From Bradyrhizobium forestalis (GTDB lineage: Bacteria > Pseudomonadota > Alphaproteobacteria > Rhizobiales > Xanthobacteraceae), in contig NZ_PGVG01000001.1 of the NCBI RefSeq assembly GCF_002795245.1, positions 1 to 64,000 on the forward strand: DNA of 64,000 bases. The letters are read 5' to 3'. Position numbers and translations under genes: made by a program. Shown one piece after another: positions 8,860 through 16,873 of the stretch. Under the pieces are notes generated by a model. That model worked only from the letters and a program-made list of their open reading frames with translations. It made no database searches and was not told the origin of the DNA. Numbering within the stretch: the stretch's first letter is position 1; every line of letters starts with the position of its first letter.

Positions 8860-9939
8860 ATGTCCGCAAACAACGCCTTCCACATTGCCGTGCTCGCCGG
8901 TGACGGCATCGGTCCCGAAGTCATGGCGCCGGCGCTCGAGGTGCTGCGCAAGGTCGGCGAAAAATCCGGCCTCGGCTTCCGCTTCACCGAGGCGCCGGCC
9001 GGCGCCAACAATTATCTCGCCACCGGCAAGTCGATGCCGGATACGACGATCAAGCTGTGCGAGGAGGCGGACGCGATCCTGCTCGGCGCCTGCGGCCTGC
9101 CATCGGTGCGCTACCCCGACAATACCGAGATCGCGCCGCAGATCGAGCTGCGCTTCATCTTCGATCTCTATGCCGGCGTGCGTCCGGCGCGCCTCATTCC
9201 CGGCGTGCCGAGCCCGATCGTCGGCGCGGATACGCGCGGCATCGATCTCGTCGTGATCCGCGAATCCACCGAGGGCCTGTTCGCCTCCATGGGCAAGGGC
9301 GTCGTCACCGACGAGGATGCGCGCGAGACCTTGGTGATCACGCGCAGGACATCCGAGCGCCTGTTCGAGTTCTCGTTCCGCCTCGCCGAGCGGCGCAGGG
9401 CGCGCGGCAAGCCGGGGATGCTGACCTGCGTCGACAAGGCGAACGTGTTCAAGGCGTTTGCGTTCTTCCGCGGCATCTTCGACGAGATCGCCAAGAAGCA
9501 CCCGGAGGTGAAGACCGACCGGCTCTATGTCGATGCCTGCTCGGCAATGCTGGTGAAGCGTCCCTGGGATTTCGATGTCATGGTGATGGAGAATATGTTC
9601 GGCGACATCGTCTCCGACATCACCGCGAGCCTGATCGGCGGCCTCGGCATGGCGCCGTCCGCCGACATCGGCGACAAATATGCCGTGTTCCAGCCTTGCC
9701 ACGGCACCGCCCCCGATATCATGGGGCAAGGCAAGGCCAATCCGACCGGCATGATCCTGTCCGCGGCGATGATGCTGGACTGGCTCGCCGACAAGCACGG
9801 CCTCGAGAGCGCGGCGGAAGCCGGCGAGACGATCGAGCGTGCCGTGGACCAGGTCTATGCCGCTGGCATCAAGCCGATGGAGTTCGGCGGCAGCAATGGC
9901 ACGGCGGATATTACGAAGGCGGTGCTGGCAGCGCTTTGA
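8860..9939 (+). CDS. Isocitrate/isopropylmalate dehydrogenase family protein (tartrate/D-malate or 3-isopropylmalate type)
   Basis: A 359-residue beta-decarboxylating dehydrogenase. VLAGDGIGPEVMAPALEVL is the N-terminal signature, CVDKANVFK carries the catalytic Lys, and ENMFGDIVSDITASLIGGLG is the metal-binding and family signature. The fold oxidises a 2-hydroxyacid with NAD and a divalent metal and then decarboxylates it. Length and context (no leuC or leuD nearby) leave tartrate/D-malate dehydrogenase as likely as LeuB. ATG 8860 is preceded by CAGGAA. A strong terminator follows at 9967. Confidence 0.85.
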   Translation: MSANNAFHIAVLAGDGIGPEVMAPALEVLRKVGEKSGLGFRFTEAPAGANNYLATGKSMPDTTIKLCEEADAILLGACGLPSVRYPDNTEIAPQIELRFIFDLYAGVRPARLIPGVPSPIVGADTRGIDLVVIRESTEGLFASMGKGVVTDEDARETLVITRRTSERLFEFSFRLAERRRARGKPGMLTCVDKANVFKAFAFFRGIFDEIAKKHPEVKTDRLYVDACSAMLVKRPWDFDVMVMENMFGDIVSDITASLIGGLGMAPSADIGDKYAVFQPCHGTAPDIMGQGKANPTGMILSAAMMLDWLADKHGLESAAEAGETIERAVDQVYAAGIKPMEFGGSNGTADITKAVLAAL

Positions 9940-9966
9940 GAAGCAATCGAGGAGCTCATCTCGAAA

Positions 9967-9994
9967 GATAAAGGGGCCCGGGAGCCCCTTTATC
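9967..9994. terminator. Bidirectional-looking hairpin terminator
   Basis: A perfect 11-bp stem GATAAAGGGGC/GCCCCTTTATC around CCGGGA. It lies between two convergent genes (stop at 9939 on plus, stop at 9997 on minus) and can serve both. A short A/T edge is present on each side of the stem. Confidence 0.8.
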
Positions 9995-9996
9995 GT

Positions 9997-10278
9997 TCAC
10001 CAGCGGCGCCAGTGATGATGATGACGCCAGCCCCACGGACGCGGACCGTAGAAGCGCGGGCCGCCGTAATAGCCGTAGGCGCGGTAATAGTTCGGACGCC
10101 ACCAGCAGCGGCCCCAGGGGTTACACACCCAGCGCACCTGTTCGACGTCAGCGGCCGGACCGCCTGCAATCTTGTCCGCCTGCGGGATGCCGTTCGGCAT
10201 TGCCGCGAGGGCCGGTCCCGACGCGAGCGCCACGCCACCCATGGCGGCCAGACCAAGAACAGCGAATTTCAATGTCAT
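9997..10278 (-). CDS. Small secreted Trp/Tyr/His-rich protein
   Basis: A 93-residue protein with a clear signal peptide (MTLKFAVLGLAAMGGVALASGPALA, cleaved near residue 25). The short mature part is extremely rich in Trp, Tyr, Arg, Gly and His. It contains VCNPWGRCWWRPNYY, similar to the C-x-P-x-G-x-C/RPN pattern of small secreted proteins common in Bradyrhizobium, and ends in WRHHHHWRRW. The start at 10278 is chosen because GAGGGAG lies ahead and the signal peptide then begins correctly. Function is unknown; a metal-binding or surface role is only a guess from composition. Confidence 0.7.
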   Translation of the reverse strand: MTLKFAVLGLAAMGGVALASGPALAAMPNGIPQADKIAGGPAADVEQVRWVCNPWGRCWWRPNYYRAYGYYGGPRFYGPRPWGWRHHHHWRRW

Positions 10279-10382
10279 CGCAATCTCCCTCGTTGGTTGC
10301 GGGAGAACTTGCGTCAGATCAACTGGTTGCAGCCGCATCGAGCTGCGCGCGGAATTTAATCTTCCTGAATGTCGGTTCAGCT

Positions 10383-11204
10383 TCAGCGGCCCCGGAACTG
10401 CGGCTTGCGCTTCTCCATGAAGGCCTGCCGGCCCTCGCGGAAATCCTCCGAGTCCATGCAGGCATTGCCGATCGCCTTGATCGCCTCCATGTCGCGCCGG
10501 CTCTCGTCCTTCAGCACCTGCGCGATGGTGATCTTCGCGGCCTTGATCGCGAGAGGGGCGTTTTGCGCGATCGTCTCGGCAATCGTCATGGTCTCGCCCC
10601 AGAGCTCGCCCTCCGGGAACAGGCGCTCCACGAGGCCAATGCGCAGCGCCTCGGCGGAATCGATACGCATGCCCGTGTACATCAGCAGCCGCGCCCAGGC
10701 TGGGCCGACCAGCGACACCAGATGTCGCAAGCCGTCATAGCCATAGGCAATGCCGAGTTTGGCTGCGGGGATGCCGAACTGGCTGCCATGCGAGGCGAGG
10801 CGGATATCGGCGAGCATCGCGACCTGCATGCCGCCGCCGAGGCAAAACCCCTGGATGCAGGCGATGGTCGGCTTGGGATAGTCGGCGAGCAGCGCGCGCT
10901 GGGCGGCGCTGCGCTTGGCGTACTCCTCCGACGCCGCCGCATTGTGCCTGACCCTCTCGAACTGGCTGATGTCGGCGCCCGAGACGAACGCCTTGCCGCC
11001 GGCGCCGCGCAGGATCACGACGCGCACGGTGTCGTCGTCGCGCAAGGCCGTCAGCGCCTCGCCAAATCCCTCCCACATCTCCAGCGACATCGCGTTGCGC
11101 TTGTCGGGATTGTTGAAGGTGATCACGCCGACGCCACCGGCCGTGTGCTTGAGGATCTTGCCGTCGGCGTAAGGCGTTCCGGTCGTGCTGAAAATGTCGG
11201 GCAT
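10383..11204 (-). CDS. Enoyl-CoA hydratase/isomerase family protein
   Basis: A 273-residue crotonase-fold protein. The oxyanion-hole segments are KAFVSGADISQF and CIQGFCLGGGMQVAMLADIR, and the FGIPAAKLGIAYGYDG helix follows. The Glu normally used by classical enoyl-CoA hydratase in the second helix is not obvious, so hydratase, isomerase or another CoA-ester reaction is possible. The start at 11204 gives a normal length; the longer upstream frame has no domain. It is a single gene on the minus strand and terminates near another convergent region. Confidence 0.87.
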   Translation of the reverse strand: MPDIFSTTGTPYADGKILKHTAGGVGVITFNNPDKRNAMSLEMWEGFGEALTALRDDDTVRVVILRGAGGKAFVSGADISQFERVRHNAAASEEYAKRSAAQRALLADYPKPTIACIQGFCLGGGMQVAMLADIRLASHGSQFGIPAAKLGIAYGYDGLRHLVSLVGPAWARLLMYTGMRIDSAEALRIGLVERLFPEGELWGETMTIAETIAQNAPLAIKAAKITIAQVLKDESRRDMEAIKAIGNACMDSEDFREGRQAFMEKRKPQFRGR

Positions 11205-11511
11205 CGCGCGCTCGCTGGTCGTAGGCCGAGCGCAATGTGCGGCGCGGGCGCCGCCGCGGTCAACCGGGGCAGGGCAGGAGAGTCTGCATCCGCCTGCGCT
11301 GCGATTGCATGGCGCGCGCGAAGTTCGACGAATGGCGGCATGCGGCCAAGAACATGCTGCCAAGAAGAAGGGGTGGCCAGGCCGCCCCGAGACAGACCGC
11401 GCGCAAGCGCGCGGGCGCAGGCATATCCCGTCCCATCCTGTTCAATCCGGCCGCGCCCCCGTGACGCGGCGGATTGAACGTCGGCCGTAAAGGCCAGGCC
11501 GTCGATCGGCC
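11205..11511. other. Intergenic region without a supported gene
   Basis: About 300 bp between the start of the enoyl-CoA hydratase and the end of the XRE gene. It holds the hairpin noted at 11440-11479. Several short frames cross it, including a minus-strand frame with a lipobox-like LGSMFLAAC, but none has a convincing ribosome site or a known family. Confidence 0.5.
11440..11479 (-). terminator. Hairpin after the LysR-XRE pair
   Basis: Inverted repeat with arms GTTCAATCCG/CGGATTGAAC, an extra bulged G, and an inner CCGCG/CGCGG. It lies just past the stop of the minus-strand XRE gene (11512) and is a candidate terminator, although no clear T-run follows. Confidence 0.55.
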
Positions 11512-11916
11512 TCAGCTCTCGTTCGCCGCGATCGATTCCATCAGCGAGACGAGCTGACGCTGCACCGTCTGGTCCTTGATCTTGCTGTAGGCGCGCAGCA
11601 AACGGAGGCTGAAGGCCGAGTCGAGGAAGAGCAGGCTCTCGACTTCGCGGGCCTTGTTGTCGCCGTCGTAGAAGAAGGTCACGGGCACGTCGAGGGCGGA
11701 GGCGATCTGCTGAAGCCGGGCCGCGCCGACGCGATTGACGCCCTTCTCGTATTTCTGCACCTGCTGGAAGCTGACGCCGAGCTTCTCGCCGAGCTCAGCC
11801 TGCGAGATCTTCATCTCGACGCGCCGCAGACGGATCCGCTTGCCAAGCTCGATGTCCGGCTTGCCGGCGCTGCGCTGCTTCATTCTTTTCGCCGCTGCTT
11901 TCATCTCTGTTTTCAC
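11512..11916 (-). CDS. XRE-family helix-turn-helix regulator
   Basis: A 134-residue regulator with an HTH_3 domain at about residues 23-78. IRLRRVEMKISQAELGEKLG and VSFQQVQKYEKGVNRVG are the two recognition-type segments, and the C-terminal tail (LLRAYSKIKDQTVQRQLVSL) is the short helical extension common in rhizobial members of this family. Its start overlaps the stop of the upstream LysR gene by 4 bp, so translation is likely coupled. Such proteins bind palindromic operators; the target is unknown. Confidence 0.85.
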   Translation of the reverse strand: MKTEMKAAAKRMKQRSAGKPDIELGKRIRLRRVEMKISQAELGEKLGVSFQQVQKYEKGVNRVGAARLQQIASALDVPVTFFYDGDNKAREVESLLFLDSAFSLRLLRAYSKIKDQTVQRQLVSLMESIAANES

Positions 11917-12962
11917 CTTTGTTCTTCGGTTGAAAATCCCCCGAAGAGCTGGGTCAGGGGTTCGCCCATATACGAGTCCTTGAATTCATGCGGGTGCACG
12001 AACTCTTCCTTAAACCACGGGAAGCGAGCCGGACTGAAAGCCTCGATCAGCCAGTCAATCATGTGCCGCACGCGCGGAATACGGCCGCTACCGGGATGGT
12101 AGGACAACCAGATATCCAGCGGTCGGTTCAGCTCGACCTCCAGTGGAATCAATTTCCCGCCAAGCGCAATGGCGTAGCTCGGGAATACGCCGATGCCGGC
12201 GCCATTCGCGACCGCCCAGTAGTTGGCGCTTGAGACGTTGGTCTTCATGACCAGAAGGTCACGTTCCGAAACGCCCGGGAAGAAGCTCTCGAAGGATTCC
12301 TTGGCGGCGAGCTGGTCGGCGAATTGCAGCACCAGGCGATGCTTGATCAATTCCGCCGCCGAATGCGGCGCGCCATGCTTTGCGATGTATTTCTCGGAGG
12401 CCCAGAACATCAGATGCATGCGGCCGAGCCGCACCAGCTTGATGTCGAGCGCCGAGGGACGCGACAGATGGATGGCGACGTCGGCCTCGTGGCGCGAGAC
12501 ATCGGCGGAGCGCATCGCGCAATGCAGGTCCACCAGGATCTTCGGATAGGCCTGCTGGAATTCGACCAGCCGCGGGGCCAGCCAGAATGTCCCGAGCCCC
12601 TCGGTGACGGCAACGCGGACCTCGCCGGACAAGGCGTTGGCCATCGAATCGCTGGCGCGCAGCACGTCGAAGGTGGCCGCTTCCATACGCTCGACGGCGG
12701 AGACCACCAGAGCACCCTCATCGGTCAGATGGGTGCCGTGAACGTCGCGGGTGAACAGCGTGGTGCCGGTCTGGCGTTCGAAATCGTCGATTCGTCGGCG
12801 CACGGCGTTGATCGACAGCGACAAGCGTTCGGCCGCCGAGCGAAAACTTCCGCATCGAACGACTTCCAAAAATATGCGGGCGGCATCCCAATCCGAGAGA
12901 CCGCTGAGATTTGTCTTTGGGCGTTCCGCCACAGGAACGCCCCTTTCCGCCAAGGAGTGCAT
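11913..12962 (-). CDS. LysR-family transcriptional regulator
   Basis: A 349-residue LysR-type regulator, about 50 residues longer than usual because of an N-terminal extension of roughly 25 residues and a C-terminal tail. The HTH is seen in FLEVVRCGSFRSAAERLSLS and INAVRRRIDDFERQTGTTLF. ATG 12962 has AAGGGA upstream. It is cotranscribed with, and overlaps by 4 bp, the XRE gene, an unusual two-regulator operon. No structural gene faces it directly, so the targets may be distant. The effector is unknown. Confidence 0.87.
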   Translation of the reverse strand: MHSLAERGVPVAERPKTNLSGLSDWDAARIFLEVVRCGSFRSAAERLSLSINAVRRRIDDFERQTGTTLFTRDVHGTHLTDEGALVVSAVERMEAATFDVLRASDSMANALSGEVRVAVTEGLGTFWLAPRLVEFQQAYPKILVDLHCAMRSADVSRHEADVAIHLSRPSALDIKLVRLGRMHLMFWASEKYIAKHGAPHSAAELIKHRLVLQFADQLAAKESFESFFPGVSERDLLVMKTNVSSANYWAVANGAGIGVFPSYAIALGGKLIPLEVELNRPLDIWLSYHPGSGRIPRVRHMIDWLIEAFSPARFPWFKEEFVHPHEFKDSYMGEPLTQLFGGFSTEEQR

Positions 12963-13441
12963 ACAAGTCCCTTCAGGAAGCTAAACTGGCAGAATCTGGC
13001 GCAAACCACAACCACGACGGGTTGGGGAATGACGAGTTTTGAACGTCATCCTTACTGTCTCGTGGGCGGTATTGGGATGCTGCCGCGGGCTGGGAATTCG
13101 GGCAGACTATCGGCCTGACTGAGGGGTTTTGGCGTGAGTTCCGTTGCGAGCCGTGGAGTGGCTGCGGGATTGCCGGCGCTGTCCGCAATGGAAATTCTTG
13201 CGCGAGAGCCGATGCCGTCTCCCTCGATGGATCGATCACACCGCGTCAGGCGTTTGCTCCCAGACCACTTCGGCGATCTCCAATGGTGCTGCATGGCGAT
13301 GGCGGCCGGAGCCGCGGTTCCACGGTACATTGAAATCAGGTTCGGAGGCGCAGTCGCCTCGTGCTATCTTTGGTCTTCCATGGGGGCCGAAGGGGGCGTC
13401 ACAAATACGTCTCGCAGGCCGAATTAACGGAAAGAACGCCG
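12963..13441. other. Intergenic region, nothing recognisable
   Basis: About 480 bp between the LysR start and the small hypothetical gene. It must hold the LysR promoter. Short frames here are low-complexity or lack ribosome sites. I see no repeat, RNA gene or clear palindrome. Confidence 0.4.
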
Positions 13442-13708
13442 GTGTCGCATTCAGACGAACAGTTGCAGTCGGTGCTGGGAACGCTCGAGGAGTGCCGCAG
13501 GGTTCTCAATGAGTGCAACAGCCGTGAGTCGGCCGAGATGCTGTCCATTGTCATCCTCGACGTCAGGATGAAACTGAAAGGAATTGACAGTGCCGATCTC
13601 AAGGCGCTGTGCGACGAAATGCTGCGGAGCGCTGCGAGTGAGCCGCCGCCCCCTTCCAAGCAGACGCAGGACCAGCCCCGGCGTCCGCTGCTCCGCGTGG
13701 TGAAGTAG
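13442..13708 (+). CDS. Small hypothetical protein
   Basis: A protein of about 88 residues if the GTG at 13442 is used (GGAAAG lies upstream); the frame stays open for 27 more codons upstream from 13361. The predicted protein is helical and acidic in the middle (LQSVLGTLEECRRVLNECNS, then SIVILDVRMKLKGI), with a Pro/Gln-rich tail ending RPLLRVVK. Codon use resembles real genes rather than a shadow. No family is recognised and no neighbour suggests a role. Confidence 0.5.
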   Translation: MSHSDEQLQSVLGTLEECRRVLNECNSRESAEMLSIVILDVRMKLKGIDSADLKALCDEMLRSAASEPPPPSKQTQDQPRRPLLRVVK

Positions 13709-13914
13709 CCGCGCCGCCGAATCTCGCTATTTGGCGAGGTTTGTGCGCGTCCCGATGCCGCATCTGTGATCACGGAGGGCATCGGGAGGAGCCTTGGTTT
13801 TGTGCGCCTCTGTTGCGCATTCTTCGGCATCGGCTACACCAGAGCCGGTTCGGTTCCGGGCCGGGCGCATTCCTTGCGCGCCGTACCGGCACCTGAGATG
13901 GCTCCGACTGCATC

Positions 13915-14646
13915 ATGCAAAATGTTTCGATCCCGGCGGCGCTGATTGCCGGCCTCGTCAGCTTCCTCTCGCCTTGCGTCCTGCCTCTGGTTCCGCCCTA
14001 TCTGATCTACCTCACGGGCGCCACGATCGAGCATGTCGAGAGCGACGAGCCGGCCGCTGTCTCCAAGCGCGCGATCATGATGTCGGCGCTCCTGTTCGTG
14101 CTCGGCTTCTCCACCGTCTTCGTGGCGCTCGGCGCCAGCGCCTCGCTGATCGGCGGGCTGATTCGTGCCTGGTCGGCGGAGCTGTCGATCCTGGCCGGCG
14201 TCGTCATCATCATCATGGGCCTGCACTTCCTGGGCTTGACGCGCATCGGCCTTTTGATGCGCGAGGGACGGCTGCCGATTCCCAAACCGGTCGGCCTTTG
14301 GGGCGCCTATATCATGGGGCTGGCGTTCGCCTTCGGCTGGACGCCTTGCATCGGGCCGATCCTCGCCGCGATCCTCTCGGTCGCCGCGGCTGAAGCCACG
14401 GTGACGAAGGGCGCCGGCCTGCTCGCGGTCTATTCCGCGGGCCTCGGCATTCCCTTCCTGATCGCCGCGCTGATGATCGAGCAGTTCTCAGCGCTGTTCG
14501 CGCGCATGAAGGGCCACCTCGTCAATGTCGAGCGCGCCATGGGCGTGTTGATGGTGATCACCGGCGTCGGCTTCCTCACCGGCGCGGTCTCCAATGTGAG
14601 CATCTGGCTGCTGGAGACGTTTCCGGCGCTGCAGTCGATTGGTTAG
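13915..14646 (+). CDS. ccdA: CcdA-type cytochrome c biogenesis / thiol-disulfide transporter
   Basis: A 243-residue integral membrane protein with six predicted transmembrane segments. The two redox cysteines typical of CcdA are present: SFLSPCVLPLVPPY in the first membrane segment and WTPCIGPILAAIL in the fourth. CcdA moves reducing equivalents from cytoplasmic thioredoxin across the membrane, keeping apocytochrome c thiols reduced for heme attachment. It is a single gene followed by a strong hairpin. No periplasmic thioredoxin partner is adjacent. Confidence 0.92.
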   Translation: MQNVSIPAALIAGLVSFLSPCVLPLVPPYLIYLTGATIEHVESDEPAAVSKRAIMMSALLFVLGFSTVFVALGASASLIGGLIRAWSAELSILAGVVIIIMGLHFLGLTRIGLLMREGRLPIPKPVGLWGAYIMGLAFAFGWTPCIGPILAAILSVAAAEATVTKGAGLLAVYSAGLGIPFLIAALMIEQFSALFARMKGHLVNVERAMGVLMVITGVGFLTGAVSNVSIWLLETFPALQSIG

Positions 14647-14652
14647 GGCGTG

Positions 14653-14685
14653 CTTCCGGAGAACCGTGCGGCGGTTCTCCGGAAG
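14653..14685. terminator. Perfect 14-bp hairpin after ccdA
   Basis: Arms CTTCCGGAGAACCG and CGGTTCTCCGGAAG around TGCGG. It lies 6 bp after the ccdA stop and 40 bp from the convergent end of the ABC operon. There is no T-run, so it may be a bidirectional or Rho-assisted end. Confidence 0.75.
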
Positions 14686-14725
14686 ATCGTGCTCGAACGA
14701 CAATCCAAAGCGCGGCGAGACCGGC

Positions 14726-15781
14726 TCAGGGCTTGAACACATAGCCCGGCGTGATCGCCGCCGTCTCCGGGATCGGCGGCAGGTCGGCGAACAGCTCGGG
14801 ACGGTCCTTCATGACCTTGAGAATGTGCTTCGGCTCGATATGCGCATTGACGTCGAAGGTCGATTTGAGGATGCCGAGCCGGGAGAGCCGGTCCTCGGCG
14901 CTCCAGAGCGCGCGGTAGTTGTTCGCCGACAACCGGCGGTCCGCCTGCTGGATGTTGAACTGCATCGCGGCCTCGGCGACGTCCTGCTTGAGGCCGGGAA
15001 TCCAGCGCGTGGCAACCTGCGCCGCCTGCTTCGGGTTCTTGCGCATCCATTGGTCGGCCTCGGAGACCGCCGCGAGGAACTTCTCGATGGTCTCGCCATT
15101 GGCCTGCACCCAGGGGCGAAGCGCGACGTTGAAGCCGAGATAGGAGATCACGTCGCCGCCGCGGATGATCTCGACCGCGCCGGGCACATCCTTGCCAGCG
15201 ACGATCGGCCAGGGATCCCAGCCCGAGAACGCGTCGATGCCCTTGGCGAGCAGGGCGACGGTCATGTCCGGCGGCGGCGTGTTGACCAGCGTCACGTCGT
15301 CGGGCTTCAGCCCGGCCTTCTCCAGCGTCGCCAGGATGTAGAGATGGTTGATCGTGCCGAAGGACGCCGCGATCTTCTTGCCCTTCAGCGTCGACAAGTC
15401 GCCCTTGACGATGCCTGAACCTTCGCGCGCGATGATCGCCATGGTCGCATCGGAGCCGGCCTTGGTGGCGTTGCCGCTGTAATTGCCGAGCGCGACGAGG
15501 TCCATGCCGCGCAGCACGGCGCCGATCATGGGCACGCCGACCTGCACGATCTCGCTCTCCCCGGCCTGCAATGCGTTCAGCGCGTCGACGCCGGTCGCGT
15601 AGGGGCGCGCGATCGTGACGTCGAGCCCGTACTTCTCGAAGAAGCCGCGCTCGAGCGCGATCGGCAGGCCGATCTGGTCGATGCCGGTGACCATGCCGGC
15701 CTTCAGCTTCGTCAGGGTCTGGGCGCTTGCCGGCACCATGCCGGCCAGGAGCGCGATCGCAAGCAGCAAGAGTCGTTTCAT
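14726..15781 (-). CDS. ABC transporter substrate-binding protein (NrtA/SsuA/TauA type)
   Basis: A 351-residue periplasmic binding protein, last gene of a five-gene ABC operon. It has a signal peptide (MKRLLLLAIALLAGMVPASA) and the NMT1/SsuA-type fold: GLPIALERGFFEKYGLDV, then ALQAGESEIVQVG, then INHLYILATLEKAGL. This family carries nitrate, sulfonates, taurine or aromatic acids. The substrate is not decided by sequence alone. It is unusual for the binding protein to come last, after the ATPase. Confidence 0.87.
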   Translation of the reverse strand: MKRLLLLAIALLAGMVPASAQTLTKLKAGMVTGIDQIGLPIALERGFFEKYGLDVTIARPYATGVDALNALQAGESEIVQVGVPMIGAVLRGMDLVALGNYSGNATKAGSDATMAIIAREGSGIVKGDLSTLKGKKIAASFGTINHLYILATLEKAGLKPDDVTLVNTPPPDMTVALLAKGIDAFSGWDPWPIVAGKDVPGAVEIIRGGDVISYLGFNVALRPWVQANGETIEKFLAAVSEADQWMRKNPKQAAQVATRWIPGLKQDVAEAAMQFNIQQADRRLSANNYRALWSAEDRLSRLGILKSTFDVNAHIEPKHILKVMKDRPELFADLPPIPETAAITPGYVFKP

Positions 15782-15785
15782 ATCC

Positions 15786-16118
15786 TCAGCCTCCCTCTTT
15801 TATCGGTCCCACCGCCGTGACCCAGTAAGGTCTGGCCACGGCGTTGAGGTCCGTTCTTTTGACACCGCGCAGTTCGATCGAATGCTCGTCCGTGCCCGAG
15901 ACGCGTCCATATTGCTGGAACGCGAGCACGTGGAAGCGCTCCGGCGTGAACGGCAGCTCGATCTGCACGTTCACCTTCTCCGACGTGCCTGTGAGCTCCG
16001 GCGAAATCTTTCCCGGCGCTGCGATCGTCAGCCAGAGCTGAAACAGCGCCCATGCGGCAATCGCGCCGAGCACAATGCGGCCCTTGGGCGATCGCAAGGT
16101 TTCGGAGGCGATGCTCAT
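15786..16118 (-). CDS. Small membrane-anchored protein in ABC operon
   Basis: A 110-residue protein between the ATPase and the binding protein. One N-terminal membrane segment (about residues 14-33, VLGAIAAWALFQLWLTIAA) is followed by a soluble part that should face the periplasm. Its start overlaps the ATPase stop by 4 bp and its stop is 4 bp from the binding-protein start, so it is a true operon member. No family is recognised. It may help couple the binding protein to the permease or take part in substrate handling; this is inference from position. Confidence 0.72.
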   Translation of the reverse strand: MSIASETLRSPKGRIVLGAIAAWALFQLWLTIAAPGKISPELTGTSEKVNVQIELPFTPERFHVLAFQQYGRVSGTDEHSIELRGVKRTDLNAVARPYWVTAVGPIKEGG

Positions 16119-16873
16119 GCCGCGCGCACCATCTGCAACACGCGCGCCGAGAGCTGCTTGAAGTGGTCGTCCCTGACGAGGTCGTCCCAGACGCGAGGCC
16201 GCGGCAGGTCGACCGCGATCTCGTCGAGCACGCGTCCCTTCGACAACACGACCACGCGATTGGCGAGAAACACCGCTTCCGCAACGTCATGGGTGATGAA
16301 GATCACCGTCGGCTTGCGCTCCTGCCAGATGCGGGTCAGTTCCTCCTGGAGCGTCATGCGCGTCTGCGCGTCGACGCTGGCGAACGGCTCGTCCATCAAG
16401 AGGACGTCGGGGTTGTTGGCGAGTGCGCGCACCACGCCGACGCGCTGCTGCATGCCGCCGGAGAGCTCGTTGGGATAGCGGTGCGCCGCGTGCGAGAGCC
16501 CGGCAAGCGCGAGATATTCGCGCGCGATGCGGTCACGCTCGGCCTTCGGGACGCCGCGCATCTTCGGTCCGAATCCGACATTGTCGAGCACCGTCTTCCA
16601 GGGAAACAGCGCGAACGACTGGAATACGACGCCGCGCTCGGGGCCGGGCCCGTGCACCGGCTTGCCGTCGAGCAGGATGTCGCCCTTCGAATAGGGGATG
16701 AAGCCGGCGATCATGTTCAGGATCGTCGTCTTGCCGCAGCCGGAGGGACCGACCACCGAGATGAATTCGCCGGGCTCGACGTCGAGCGAGACGTCGTGCA
16801 CGGCGGTGACATGCGCACCCGCATAGGGGTCGAAATAGGTCTTGCCGAGATTGCGCAGCGAAAGCGTCTTCAT
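16115..16873 (-). CDS. ABC transporter ATP-binding protein (nitrate/sulfonate/taurine type)
   Basis: A 252-residue ATPase. Walker A is GPSGCGKTT, the Q-loop follows at VVFQSFALFPW, the signature is LSGGMQQRVGV, Walker B is VLLMDEPFASVD and the switch His is in FITHDVAEAV. The start at 16873 gives the normal length and overlaps the upstream permease stop by 4 bp. It powers the importer formed with the two permeases encoded upstream. Confidence 0.93.
   Translation of the reverse strand: MKTLSLRNLGKTYFDPYAGAHVTAVHDVSLDVEPGEFISVVGPSGCGKTTILNMIAGFIPYSKGDILLDGKPVHGPGPERGVVFQSFALFPWKTVLDNVGFGPKMRGVPKAERDRIAREYLALAGLSHAAHRYPNELSGGMQQRVGVVRALANNPDVLLMDEPFASVDAQTRMTLQEELTRIWQERKPTVIFITHDVAEAVFLANRVVVLSKGRVLDEIAVDLPRPRVWDDLVRDDHFKQLSARVLQMVRAA

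Noticed and set aside
11260..11445. Minus-strand frame with a lipobox-like LGSMFLAAC
   Set aside because: No ribosome site, odd start, Arg-rich tail and no homology I recognise; the motif may arise by chance.
13134..13512. Short overlapping plus-strand frames before the small hypothetical gene
   Set aside because: Low-complexity translations, no ribosome site, and two frames open equally over the same bases.
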